Below are positions 56,206 through 64,000 of a DNA stretch of 64,000 nt, piece after piece; the first letter of the stretch is position 1; the number at the start of each line of letters is the position of its first letter. The stretch is from Prevotella sp. UBA2725 (lineage in GTDB: Bacteria; Bacteroidota; Bacteroidia; Bacteroidales; Bacteroidaceae): NCBI GenBank assembly GCA_002353825.1, contig DEKJ01000006.1, positions 1 to 64,000 on the forward strand, read 5' to 3'. The notes under the pieces were generated by a model, which saw nothing but the letters and a program-made list of their open reading frames with translations, ran no database searches and was not told the DNA's origin. The translations under genes were made by a program, and so were the position numbers.

Positions 56206-58242
56206 ATGAACAAGAATCTCACAGTCGCACTTGCTTGTGCCCTTGCGGTAGGAGCAACCTTTTCTTCCTGTAAGATGAAGAAAGGCGGTCACATCGCTGT
56301 TGATGATGACGCGGCAAAGAAAGTGTACGTGGCTCCCGGTCACTACGACGAGTTCTATGACTTCGTTTCCGGTGGCTTCTCCGGCCAGGTGGCTGTCTAC
56401 GGCCTTCCTTCCGGTCGTCTTATCAAGGTCATCCCTGTCTTCTCGCAGAATGCGGAGAACGGCTACGGCTACGATGAGAACACCAAACCTCTGTTGATGA
56501 CTTCCTTCGGCTTCGTGCCATGGGGCGACGCTCACCATACACAGCTCTCTGAGACTGACGCTATGTACGATGGCCGTTGGGCTTTCATCAACGAGAATAA
56601 TACCCCGCGTATCGCTCGTATTGACCTTAAGCGCTTCCAGACTGCTGAGATTATTGAGGTGCCTAACACCGGCGGTGATCACGCTTCTCCGTTCATCACT
56701 TGCAACACTGAGTATGTCGTTGCCGGCTCACGCTTCTCCGTTCCTTTCGACTTTGAGAACGGCGATGTACCTATCAAGGATTACAAGAAGGACTTCCGCG
56801 GCACCGTTTCTTATATTAAGGTGGACAAGAATACAGGCCACATGAGCCTCGACTTCCAGCTCGCCCTTCCACCTTTCAACTATGACCTGAGCCACAGCGG
56901 TAAGGGCCCATCAGCTGACTGGAGCTTCTTCACTTGCTATAACACCGAAGAGGCTCACTCCATGCTTGAGGTCAACGCCAGCCAGAACGACAAGGACTAT
57001 ATCCTCGCCATCAACTGGAAGAAGGCTGCTGAACATGCAGCTAAGGGTGACTTCGTCATAAAGAATGCCAAGTATGCACACAACGTGATGGACTTCGCCA
57101 AGAACCAGGCTACTTCTGAGATCCTTAATCAGGTGAAGATGATCGATACCAAGAAGTACCACGACTTCCTCTATTTCATCCCTTGTCCGAAGTCGCCTCA
57201 CGGCGTCGATGTTGATCCGACAGGTGAGTACATCGTTGGCAACGGTAAACTCTCTGCTAACCTTCCCGTGTTCAGCTTCTCCAAGATTCAGGAAGCAATT
57301 AAAAACAAGCAGTTTGACGGTGAGGTTGAAGGCATTCCTGTTATCAAATACGAGGCAGCGCTCCATGGCGAGGTTCAGTCTCCGGGTCTCGGCTCGCTCC
57401 ATACCGAGTTTGATGCTGATGGCAATGCTTACACGAGCTTCTTCATCTCTTCTGAAATCGTGAAGTGGAACCTTAAGACTTGTCAGATTGAGGATCGCAT
57501 TCCTACCTATTATAGTGTTGGCCACCTCTCAGTGCTTGGCGCTGATACTAAGAAGCCTTACGGTAAGTACATGGTTGCTTACAACAAGATCACGAAGGAC
57601 TGCTTCCTCCCCACTGGTCCCGAGCTCTGCCAGGCTGCTCAGCTCTATGACATCAGCGGTAAGAAGATGAAGCTCATCCTTGAGTTCCCGCTGATCGGCG
57701 AGCCTCATTATGCTTCTGCTATCGCAGCTGATATGTTGAAGCCTAACTCGATTCAGTTCACTCGTCTCTCAGAAAACAAGAATCCTTATAAGATCAGTTC
57801 GGCTCAGGAGGGTCGCGTTGAGCGTCATGGCAATCGTGTGGACGTCTATATCGCAGCTATCCGCAGTCGTCTTGTACCTGACAATATCGAAGGCATCAAG
57901 ATGGGTGATGAGGTCTACTTCCATGTGACCAACATCGAGCAGGAATGGGATATCCCGCACGGCTTCGCTATCAAGGGCATGAATAACGGTGAGCTCCTCG
58001 TTATGCCGGGTGAGACTTGCACGCTAAAATATATCCCGAACCGTGTCGGTATTCTCCCGATGTACTGCACCGACTTCTGCAGTGCTCTCCACCAGGAGAT
58101 GCAAGGTTACATTCGCGTAAGTCCGGCCGGAAGCAATACGCCTATCAAGTTCACTATCGACGACAAGCTGCCGAAGGACTTCAAGGTTTCTAAGCCTACA
58201 ACACAGGCCGGAGCAGCAAAGACTGGACACGACAGAAAGTAA
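56206..58242 (+). CDS. nosZ: nitrous oxide reductase, clade II, lipoprotein form
   Basis: A 678-residue copper enzyme reducing N2O to N2. The Sec-type leader ends in a lipobox (FSSC, Cys22), so it should be anchored as a lipoprotein rather than exported by Tat as in clade I. CuZ-site motifs include GDAHHTQ (His110, His111), GGDHASPF, SPHGVDVDPTGEY, GSLHTEFD, SVGHLSV and GEPHYASA; the CuA site reads CTDFCSALHQEM (Cys621, Cys625, His629, Met632). All expected ligands are visible. It heads the nos operon, with a Crp/Fnr-type site at its promoter. 22-bp array II separates it from the next gene. Confidence 0.96.
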   Translation: MNKNLTVALACALAVGATFSSCKMKKGGHIAVDDDAAKKVYVAPGHYDEFYDFVSGGFSGQVAVYGLPSGRLIKVIPVFSQNAENGYGYDENTKPLLMTSFGFVPWGDAHHTQLSETDAMYDGRWAFINENNTPRIARIDLKRFQTAEIIEVPNTGGDHASPFITCNTEYVVAGSRFSVPFDFENGDVPIKDYKKDFRGTVSYIKVDKNTGHMSLDFQLALPPFNYDLSHSGKGPSADWSFFTCYNTEEAHSMLEVNASQNDKDYILAINWKKAAEHAAKGDFVIKNAKYAHNVMDFAKNQATSEILNQVKMIDTKKYHDFLYFIPCPKSPHGVDVDPTGEYIVGNGKLSANLPVFSFSKIQEAIKNKQFDGEVEGIPVIKYEAALHGEVQSPGLGSLHTEFDADGNAYTSFFISSEIVKWNLKTCQIEDRIPTYYSVGHLSVLGADTKKPYGKYMVAYNKITKDCFLPTGPELCQAAQLYDISGKKMKLILEFPLIGEPHYASAIAADMLKPNSIQFTRLSENKNPYKISSAQEGRVERHGNRVDVYIAAIRSRLVPDNIEGIKMGDEVYFHVTNIEQEWDIPHGFAIKGMNNGELLVMPGETCTLKYIPNRVGILPMYCTDFCSALHQEMQGYIRVSPAGSNTPIKFTIDDKLPKDFKVSKPTTQAGAAKTGHDRK

Positions 58243-58287
58243 TTGATTTCCTGTTAATTGCGTGTACCCATCCGTCGTGACGGGAAC

Positions 58288-58375
58288 GCGACGCATATGT
58301 GGCGGAAACGCGTCACATATGTGTCGGAAACGCGACGCATATGTGTCGGAAACACGACGCATTTGAGGCGTGATC
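58288..58375. repeat. 22-bp-period tandem array II (4 units)
   Basis: Units 58288-58309, 58310-58331, 58332-58353 and 58354-58375, with a shortened one before them. Consensus GCGACGCATATGTGTCGGAA plus AC; CACATATGTG and GCG-GAAA-CGC are dyads. Same family as array I (8461-8554), including the ACATTTC that follows both arrays. It fills the 157-bp gap between nosZ and the nosB-like gene. Confidence 0.92.
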
Positions 58376-58399
58376 ACATTTCATAATTCAATAAAAATC

Positions 58400-59020
58400 A
58401 TGACATTAGATTTCAAAGGAAAAATAAGCAAGATGAGCGCTATCCTGCTCATCGTGGCAGCTATCCTTACAGGTATAGCAGCTTTCACCTCACTGTGGCG
58501 CATTGACATCGCCGCACCGCAGTATCCTGAGGGTATGGTGATGTATATTGGTGGACTGAAAGGCGTCGATGGTGGCGAGGATGGCATTGACCTTGAGAAG
58601 ATCAATGAGCTCAACCACTATGTCGGTATGGCTCAGATTCATCCGGGTGACTTCTGGGAGTTCTCCGTGTTACCTTACGTGCTCCTCGCTTTCGCCGTAT
58701 TCTTCCTCGTTGCAGCTATTGCTCGCAAGAAAGGAATCTCCATCGCTGCGCTGATCTGCTTCGGCATCTTCGGTGTCTTAGGCTTCATCGACTTCTACCA
58801 TTGGACTTACGTTTATGGTCATAACCTTGATCCGACGGCTCCTATCAAGGTGCCGGGCATGGCTTATCAGCCGCCTATCATCGGTGTGAAGCAATTGTTG
58901 AACATGACCGTGATGTCGCAGCCTGACCTTGGTGGTTATCTGCTCGTTGTCTCTGGCTTACTGGTCGCTTTCGTAGTATTCAAGGAGATTGGTGTGCTTG
59001 CTGGTAAGAAAAAGGCTTGA
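58400..59020 (+). CDS. nos operon membrane protein, NosB-like
   Basis: A 206-residue protein with four hydrophobic helices (near residues 14-33, 93-112, 117-140 and 180-198) and a soluble loop after the first (RIDIAAPQYPEGMVMYIGGLKG). Clade II nos clusters usually carry a membrane protein, nosB, right after nosZ. Position and topology fit, although I cannot confirm homology. ATG 58400 is used; an upstream start would lie in repeat DNA. The stop is 2 bp before the nosL ATG, so they are coupled. Confidence 0.7.
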   Translation: MTLDFKGKISKMSAILLIVAAILTGIAAFTSLWRIDIAAPQYPEGMVMYIGGLKGVDGGEDGIDLEKINELNHYVGMAQIHPGDFWEFSVLPYVLLAFAVFFLVAAIARKKGISIAALICFGIFGVLGFIDFYHWTYVYGHNLDPTAPIKVPGMAYQPPIIGVKQLLNMTVMSQPDLGGYLLVVSGLLVAFVVFKEIGVLAGKKKA

Positions 59021-59022
59021 TT

Positions 59023-59463
59023 ATGAGAAAGGCTATTCATTTGATAGCCTTCTCCACATTGCTGTTTGTGGCTTGTTCGGTCAACGACAAGCCACAGGCT
59101 ATCAATGCAGGGGAAGACGCATGCGACAAGTGCGGCATGACCATCGAGAAGAAACAGTTTTCCTGCGAGTATATCTCCGACAAGGGCAAATGTTTCAAGT
59201 TTGACGATGCCACCTGCCTCTTCCATTATCTGCACGATAATAATATCAGCGATTCTACAATCGCTAAGATCTATGTGGCTGACTATGATCAGCCCGACTC
59301 ACTTATTGACATACAGCGTGCCTCGCTCGTGTTGGGTGAGTTCCAGACACCGATGAATGGTGGTGTGGCGGCTTTCAAAGATCCTGCAAAGGCCTCTAAG
59401 TTTGCCAAAGACAATAATGCTATTTTGTTAGATTCATGGGAAAGGCTCAAGATAACCCATTAG
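59023..59463 (+). CDS. nosL: NosL, copper-binding lipoprotein
   Basis: A 146-residue lipoprotein: signal peptide with lipobox FVAC (Cys18), then CDKCGMTIEKKQFSCEY, the NosL Cu(I)-binding signature, and DDATCLFHYL. NosL delivers copper to NosZ. Its last 28 bases overlap the start of nosD in another frame. Confidence 0.92.
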   Translation: MRKAIHLIAFSTLLFVACSVNDKPQAINAGEDACDKCGMTIEKKQFSCEYISDKGKCFKFDDATCLFHYLHDNNISDSTIAKIYVADYDQPDSLIDIQRASLVLGEFQTPMNGGVAAFKDPAKASKFAKDNNAILLDSWERLKITH

Positions 59464-60698
59464 TTTATATAATCATAGTTTGTGTTTTTGTATTGAGAGG
59501 ATCCTTCCCAGCCTCTGGCCGTGTGCTTGAGGTTGGGAAAGGGTATCCTTTCTCTTCCATCAACGAGGCTGTGAGGAAGGCGGCACCCCATGACGAGATC
59601 AGAGTGTTTGGAGGAAAGACTTACCGTGAGCATGTCATCATCAATAAACCGCTGACGATAATAGGTAAGAATTGGCCTGTCGTTGACGGAGGCTATAAGA
59701 CGCATGTCCTTGAGATCCGCTCCAGCAATGTAACAGTCTCCGGTTTGAAGGTGATGCATAGCAATCGCTCCTCAAGGCTCGACTATGCTGGCATCTTTGC
59801 TCAGAATGTGAGCAATGTGAGGATTGTCAACAATATCCTCAAAGACAACATGTTCTCCATTATGCTCCAGCAGACGAGTCTTTGCGCTGTGGAGCATAAT
59901 CAAGTGGAGAGCAATATCACGGAAAACGCTATCATGGGAAGTGGCATCCATTGCTGGAAAGGCTATGGATTGAGAGTCACAGACAACAAGGTGGGCCATC
60001 ATCGCGATGGTATCTATCTCGAGTTCTGCGAGCATTCATATATAGCTCGCAACACAATCAATGGCTGTGAGCGCTATGGCCTTCACTTCATGTTCTCCCA
60101 TTTCAATACATATATGTACAATATCTTCCGTCATAACCGTGCAGGTGTGGCGGTGATGTACACGCACAATGTAACGATGCTGAAGAATGTTTTCGAGGAT
60201 AACCAAGGCACGAGCAGCTATGGACTGCTCATTAAAGAATTACAGTATGCGCGTATTCAGGGTAACATTTTCCGACGCAACACCGTGGGGTTGATGATTG
60301 ACGGAGGACAGGACCTGCTCGTCAAGCGCAACGAGATACGCGACTGTGGATGGGGCGTGCGCCTTGTCTCAGGAAGCAGCAACGATACTATCGTGCGAAA
60401 CAACTTCATCGGAAATACGTTCGACATGGCGACGAACAAAAGCTATAACGGAAATGTTGTGGAAAGCAACTACTGGGATAAATACGACGGCTACGATATT
60501 GACCACAATGGGGTGGGAGACGTGCCCTATCGGCCTTTGAGTCTCTTCGCTTCTCTGGCTGAGCAAAATACAGATGCACTGCTTTTCTTCCGCAGTTTCC
60601 TGATGAACCTGTTGGAGCAGACGGAGAAGATTATCCCTACTGTCACCCCAGATACTTATCAGGATCATTCGCCGCGTCTCAGACGTTGGGCTATATAA
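59436..60698 (+). CDS. nosD: NosD, periplasmic maturation factor of nitrous oxide reductase
   Basis: A 420-residue protein with N-terminal hydrophobic leader (about residues 9-27) and a right-handed parallel beta-helix made of CASH-type repeats (for example GLKVMHSNRSSRLDYAGIFAQNVSNVRIVNN and NGCERYGLHFMFSHFN; shown only in pieces). NosD, with the NosF ATPase and NosY permease, is needed to build the copper-sulfur CuZ centre. The start overlaps nosL; no later ATG keeps the leader. Confidence 0.93.
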   Translation: MGKAQDNPLVYIIIVCVFVLRGSFPASGRVLEVGKGYPFSSINEAVRKAAPHDEIRVFGGKTYREHVIINKPLTIIGKNWPVVDGGYKTHVLEIRSSNVTVSGLKVMHSNRSSRLDYAGIFAQNVSNVRIVNNILKDNMFSIMLQQTSLCAVEHNQVESNITENAIMGSGIHCWKGYGLRVTDNKVGHHRDGIYLEFCEHSYIARNTINGCERYGLHFMFSHFNTYMYNIFRHNRAGVAVMYTHNVTMLKNVFEDNQGTSSYGLLIKELQYARIQGNIFRRNTVGLMIDGGQDLLVKRNEIRDCGWGVRLVSGSSNDTIVRNNFIGNTFDMATNKSYNGNVVESNYWDKYDGYDIDHNGVGDVPYRPLSLFASLAEQNTDALLFFRSFLMNLLEQTEKIIPTVTPDTYQDHSPRLRRWAI

Positions 60699-60711
60699 AT
60701 AGGTGTATTCA

Positions 60712-61413
60712 ATGATAGAAATCAATCATCTCAATAAATATTACGGCAAACAACATGTGCTGAAGGACATCAGCCTCAAGCTTGATCAAGGTCAGTGTGT
60801 CGCTTTCGTGGGACCAAACGGCTGCGGTAAGACCACACTCATGAAGACGATTCTTGGACTTGTTACTCCTCAGAGTGGGGAAGTGCTGGTCGATGGCAAG
60901 AACGTAGCGACTAATCCGGAGTCGCGCTCGCAGATCGGTTTCATGCAGCAGAACAGTAACTTCCCGGAGAACATGAGCGTAAGCGATGTCTTTAAGACGC
61001 TTATCAGTGTGCGTGGCTATCAGGGAGAACTCGATAAAGACTTGTATGAGGCTTATGGCATTGAAGAGTTCGCCGGAAAGCGAACGGGTGCTTTGTCGGG
61101 AGGAATGCGGCAGAAAGTAAACGCTGCTTTAGCCTTCCTCTTCAATCCCGATATTCTTATTCTTGATGAGCCTACCGCTTCTCTCGACCCACTCTCAGCC
61201 AATATCCTCAAGGAGAAGATAAAGAAGGAGAAGGGCAAACTCGTGTTTATTACCAGTCATATCCTTAGTGAACTCAATGGCATCGCTACACATATCATCT
61301 TTATGGAGGAAGGCCATATTTTGTTCTATAAGCCGGTAGAGGAACTCTTGAAAGAGACAGGCACGGAGACAACGCACGATGCGGTGATCGATTTATTGAA
61401 ACAAAACAGCTAA
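60712..61413 (+). CDS. nosF: NosF, ABC ATPase for CuZ assembly
   Basis: A 233-residue ATPase beginning at ATG 60712 (MIEINHLNKYYGKQHVLKD); a GTG 9 bases upstream is possible but less likely. Walker A VGPNGCGKTTLMKT, signature LSGGMRQKVNAALAFL, Walker B ILILDEPTASLDP and switch His in FITSHILSEL are all present. It energises NosY. 13 bp after nosD, 8 bp before nosY. Confidence 0.93.
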   Translation: MIEINHLNKYYGKQHVLKDISLKLDQGQCVAFVGPNGCGKTTLMKTILGLVTPQSGEVLVDGKNVATNPESRSQIGFMQQNSNFPENMSVSDVFKTLISVRGYQGELDKDLYEAYGIEEFAGKRTGALSGGMRQKVNAALAFLFNPDILILDEPTASLDPLSANILKEKIKKEKGKLVFITSHILSELNGIATHIIFMEEGHILFYKPVEELLKETGTETTHDAVIDLLKQNS

Positions 61414-61421
61414 GTAAGGAA

Positions 61422-62189
61422 ATGGGAAAGATAACACGAATCATACTCCTCGACAACCTCAAGAATAAGGTCGTCATCTTCTATTTCGTTTTGCTTGCCC
61501 TCATGTCGTGGACAAGCATGATGCTTCAGGATAACGAGACGAAAGGCGCATTGACTATCCTTAATGTCGTGCTTTTTATCGCCCCACTGATGTCAATGGT
61601 CTACACGGTCATCTATCTGTACGACAGTCGCGACTTCATCACGATGCTCCTCTGTCAGCCCCTTCGTCGCAAGAGTGTATGGCAGAGCTTGTATGTGGGA
61701 TGCAGTGTGAGCCTGTTGGCTGCTTTCATCCTTGGAGCCGGAATTCCTATCATCCTTTACAGTGACTTTCCTACAGCAATGGTACAGTTGCTTATGGGAT
61801 GTGCAGTGACGTTAGTCTTTTGTTCGCTGGCCTTCCTTACAGCCATGCTCACCACGGAGAAGACTCGTGGCATAGGAGCCACGCTGCTCTTGTGGCTGCT
61901 CTTCACGATGATCTACGACGCTGTGCTGCTCTTCTTCGTTTTCGTGTTCAGCGATTATCCCATTGAGAAACCGCTCATGGGCTTGCTCATGCTTAATCCG
62001 CTTGACCTTGCGCGCTTCCAGGTCATCTTGAAGATGGATGTCTCGGCTATGATGGGTTACAGTGGTGCGCTTTTCAAGGACTTCTTAGGTGATACTTGGG
62101 GCATTGTCGTCTCGTCCCTGCTTTTGCTGGCTTGGATCATTCTTCCTTATGCCATCTCCCAAAGACTGTTTGGAAAGAAAGACCTCTAA
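61422..62189 (+). CDS. nosY: NosY, ABC permease for CuZ assembly
   Basis: A 255-residue membrane protein with six hydrophobic segments and the NosY-type start (KITRIILLDNLKNKVVIFYFVLLAL), later LLMLNPLDLARFQVILKMD. With NosF and NosD it supplies a sulfur or other factor for CuZ. Last gene of the nos operon; a heptamer repeat follows. Genes for cytochromes or ferredoxins of other clade II clusters (nosC, nosG, nosH) are absent here. Confidence 0.92.
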   Translation: MGKITRIILLDNLKNKVVIFYFVLLALMSWTSMMLQDNETKGALTILNVVLFIAPLMSMVYTVIYLYDSRDFITMLLCQPLRRKSVWQSLYVGCSVSLLAAFILGAGIPIILYSDFPTAMVQLLMGCAVTLVFCSLAFLTAMLTTEKTRGIGATLLLWLLFTMIYDAVLLFFVFVFSDYPIEKPLMGLLMLNPLDLARFQVILKMDVSAMMGYSGALFKDFLGDTWGIVVSSLLLLAWIILPYAISQRLFGKKDL

Positions 62190-62191
62190 GA

Positions 62192-62256
62192 GAGTTAGGA
62201 GTTAGGAATTAGGAGTTTTATTGAGTTAGGAATTAGGAATTAGGAGTTAGTAGCTA
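62192..62256 (+). repeat. GGAGTTA heptamer repeat after the nos operon
   Basis: GAGTTAGGAGTTAGGAATTA and repeats of it, same family as 48425-48517 and 39270-39303. No complementary arm here, so no hairpin. The remainder of the gap to 62440 holds a TATCTTTG box (62384-62391) for the next gene. Confidence 0.75.
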
Positions 62257-62440
62257 TAGATTCGAAATGATACAAGATTATATATTGTAGCACGAAGGGG
62301 GAATATTGTTCGAAAAGAGAGGAGGAAGAATGCTGCCTTCTCTTTTTTCGCATTTCCTTACAGTGTTTCTCAAACAATTGTTTTATCTTTGTGTCGTTGA
62401 ACTTGAAAGACAATTAACTAACACTATAAACATTATTGCT

Positions 62441-63058
62441 ATGAGAAAAATTTACTTATTCATGTTGATGTTCTGCGGCCTCTTCCTCTGCGGTCAGGCT
62501 GCACAGGCACAGACAAGCTATGTGCTCTCAAACGCAACCTATCAGAGCTCATCTGCTGATGGTCAGACCTACAACTTCAAAAATGGCTTCTCTGTAAGTA
62601 ATGCGAAAAATAAGGCGTATCAGTATGTAAAGGAAACAGACTATGTTAAGTACTCTGCTACTACTTACACCATCAATATCCCTGATGGAATCTCGATATC
62701 CAAGATCAAGTTCGAAGGATACAACAACACAAATCAGGCGGACTCTTATTTCAAGAAGATCAATGGCACGGAATATGATGCTTCAACGTATGTATTCCCC
62801 AAAAAGGAAGATGATTTCATCCATAAGAGCTATACCATCGATCTCTCGGACGCTCCGGCTACGGGCAGCCTCGCTTTCCAGATTTCCGGTAAGCAGTGCT
62901 GCCTGATCATCACTCTTGAGACTCCTACATCAACCAACATTCAGAAGGTTGTAGTGAATTCCGAAGCTTCCAAGGCTCACAAGTATCTCGACAAAGGTCA
63001 GGTTGTTATCGAGAAAGCAGGAAAGAAGTATAGCACTGCAGGCCAACAGCTGAAATAA
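62441..63058 (+). CDS. secreted protein of unknown function with Prevotella-type C-terminus
   Basis: A 205-residue protein; ATG 62441 is chosen because it opens a signal peptide (MRKIYLFMLMFCGLFLCGQA, cleavage near AQAQ). The body is beta-rich and polar (SYVLSNATYQSSSADGQTYN) and not recognised, perhaps a carbohydrate-binding-like sandwich. The end, HKYLDKGQVVIEKAGKKYST followed by AGQQLK, resembles the short conserved tail of many exported Prevotella proteins (KY..GQ..I...G..Y...GQ..K), which may be a type IX sorting signal. A TATCTTTG box is at 62384-62391. Function unknown. Confidence 0.7.
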   Translation: MRKIYLFMLMFCGLFLCGQAAQAQTSYVLSNATYQSSSADGQTYNFKNGFSVSNAKNKAYQYVKETDYVKYSATTYTINIPDGISISKIKFEGYNNTNQADSYFKKINGTEYDASTYVFPKKEDDFIHKSYTIDLSDAPATGSLAFQISGKQCCLIITLETPTSTNIQKVVVNSEASKAHKYLDKGQVVIEKAGKKYSTAGQQLK

Positions 63059-63067
63059 CGATTTAGT

Positions 63068-63128
63068 GCAGTGGCCGCACCCCCTTCGGTTCCCCCGGGC
63101 AACGGGGGCCAGGAATGTACCGGCCACC
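63068..63128. repeat. GC-rich palindrome after secreted-protein gene
   Basis: GTGGCCG near 63066-63072 pairs with CGGCCAC near 63120-63126; inside, CCCCC and GGGGG around a CCCGGGCAAC loop form a second stem. It lies between convergent genes and probably acts as terminator in both directions. Confidence 0.6.
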
Positions 63129-63145
63129 AATGTGATTACAGACTT

Positions 63146-64000
63146 TTATAGCTGTGCTAACTTTTCGGCTGGGATAGGATGCTCATGCTTTTTAGGCATC
63201 TTCACTTTGAACTTATCGAAGCCTTCACCATAGACTCCAATGACATTTGTCTCCGTGACGAATGCTTTGGGGTCTATTTCGTTTATGATGCGGAAGATCG
63301 TGTTGCTCTCACGGCGCTTGGCCATGACAAACAACATCTTGACTTCGTGGCCGGTGTAGAAGCCATGAGCTTCAATGACAGTGGAACCACGGTGTGGGAA
63401 GACGGCGATACGAGAAGCAATCTCTTTGTATTTGTCGGAGATGATAAAGAACTGCACGCTGCGATGCATGATGTTCACCACCTGATCCACACAGTAGGCG
63501 GTCACGATGAGCACGACATAACCATAGATAACCTGCTCGAAGTTGTGGAACACGAGGTAAGAAGAGGAGATGATGACAATATCGCACATCATGATGACGC
63601 GGCCGAGAGAGATGTCGCGGTATTTGTGTACGATGGCAGCGATGATATCTGTACCTCCCGTGGAACCGTTGAAAGCCAGGCCCATACCGACGCCGCATCC
63701 ACAGAAAATAGCACCGATGAGACTTGCCATAAACGGCTGGTCAGCAAGAAGATGTAGGCTGCCTGACTGACTTCGTGCGAAGGTTGTCAACGTGGTGAGA
63801 AGGAGCACGGCATAGATCGTCTTCACGCAAAAGCGCCAACCTAAGATTTTCAATGCTATCAGCAACAAAATTGCGTTGATAACGAAGTAAGTAGTCTGTA
63901 CAGGAATGCCGAATCCCCAGTAGATGACGGACGATACACCCGGTACACCACCTGTCGTGATATTGTTTGGCAGAAGGAATACATTCCATCCGATACAATA
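63146..64000 (-). CDS. YitT-family membrane protein (DUF2179), 5' end beyond window
   Basis: The frame is open to the window edge, so at least 284 residues are present and the start is missing. Residues read from the edge include FLLPNNITTGGVPGVSSVIYW, hydrophobic helices, GLAFNGSTGGTDIIAAIVHKY, then a soluble C-terminal DUF2179 domain (YKEIASRIAVFPHRGSTVIEA, followed by RRESNTIFRIINEIDPKAFV). Duplicated GG-rich loops are typical of the YitT fold. Function is unknown; some members are linked to envelope traits. Confidence 0.9.
   Translation of the reverse strand, partial: YCIGWNVFLLPNNITTGGVPGVSSVIYWGFGIPVQTTYFVINAILLLIALKILGWRFCVKTIYAVLLLTTLTTFARSQSGSLHLLADQPFMASLIGAIFCGCGVGMGLAFNGSTGGTDIIAAIVHKYRDISLGRVIMMCDIVIISSSYLVFHNFEQVIYGYVVLIVTAYCVDQVVNIMHRSVQFFIISDKYKEIASRIAVFPHRGSTVIEAHGFYTGHEVKMLFVMAKRRESNTIFRIINEIDPKAFVTETNVIGVYGEGFDKFKVKMPKKHEHPIPAEKLAQL

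Overview
The window reads as a chromosomal segment of a Bacteroidota member, most likely of the Prevotellaceae. The grounds are promoter boxes of the Bacteroidetes type (TTTG, about 20 bp, TAnnTTTG), lipoproteins with Bacteroidetes lipoboxes, type IX secretion genes (porU, porV), starch enzymes resembling the Sus system (GH97, GH13, GH77) and a lipoprotein form of clade II nitrous oxide reductase. No rRNA, tRNA, CRISPR array, transposase or integrase was seen. Everything was read by eye, without database or statistical support, and I cannot name the species.

Layout. 1-2000: an AT-richer accessory stretch with two similar modules (palindrome, GTCGTG repeat, promoter, two small overlapping genes). 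One holds a hypothetical gene plus a DUF2335 gene broken by a stop codon, the other a VapBC-like toxin-antitoxin pair. 2116-3006: surface lipoprotein. 3153-5597: LacI-type regulator and MFS sugar transporter. 5650-8384 (minus): NtrC-type response regulator and histidine kinase. 8874-14802: FAH-family hydrolase, porU, porV, ispF. 14.80-15.00 kb (minus): candidate small RNA. 15151-18239: two glycosyltransferases and an M23 peptidase. 18466-21853 (minus): recG, ispD, DJ-1. 22079-24782: nadK and an ABC exporter. 25280-33496: efflux operon (TolC, HlyD, two FtsX/MacB permeases, ATPase) behind a sigma-54 promoter. 33610-40846: starch block malQ, GH97, pullulanase. 40957-43148: ABC-2 exporter. 43229-48437: glycosyltransferase, alpha-amylase and divergent GH36 alpha-galactosidase. 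48515-53528 (minus): chromate-type transporter pair and purL. 53650-55929: AAA ATPase and OmpA lipoprotein. 56206-62189: nosZ, nosB-like, nosL, nosD, nosF, nosY. 62441-64000: secreted protein and a YitT-family gene cut by the window edge.

How genes work together. The LacI-type gene and malQ, 30 kb apart, share the same operator about 62 bp upstream of the -7 box and a nearby FNR-like dyad, tying regulator, transporter and starch enzymes into one circuit. The efflux operon has a -24/-12 promoter with a perfect 16-bp inverted repeat upstream, and the NtrC-type pair is the obvious candidate activator. The nos operon has a Crp/Fnr-type site about 41 bp before its predicted start. PorU/PorV and a secreted protein with a Prevotella-type C-terminus point to a working type IX export route.

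The most unusual material lies in repeats. Four intergenic arrays have an identical 22-bp period but belong to three unrelated sequence families. Two 286-291 bp elements are nested palindromes. GC-rich palindromes are scattered through the window. Four protein genes appear to have absorbed short dispersed repeats in frame (histidine kinase, PorU, ABC exporter, pullulanase).
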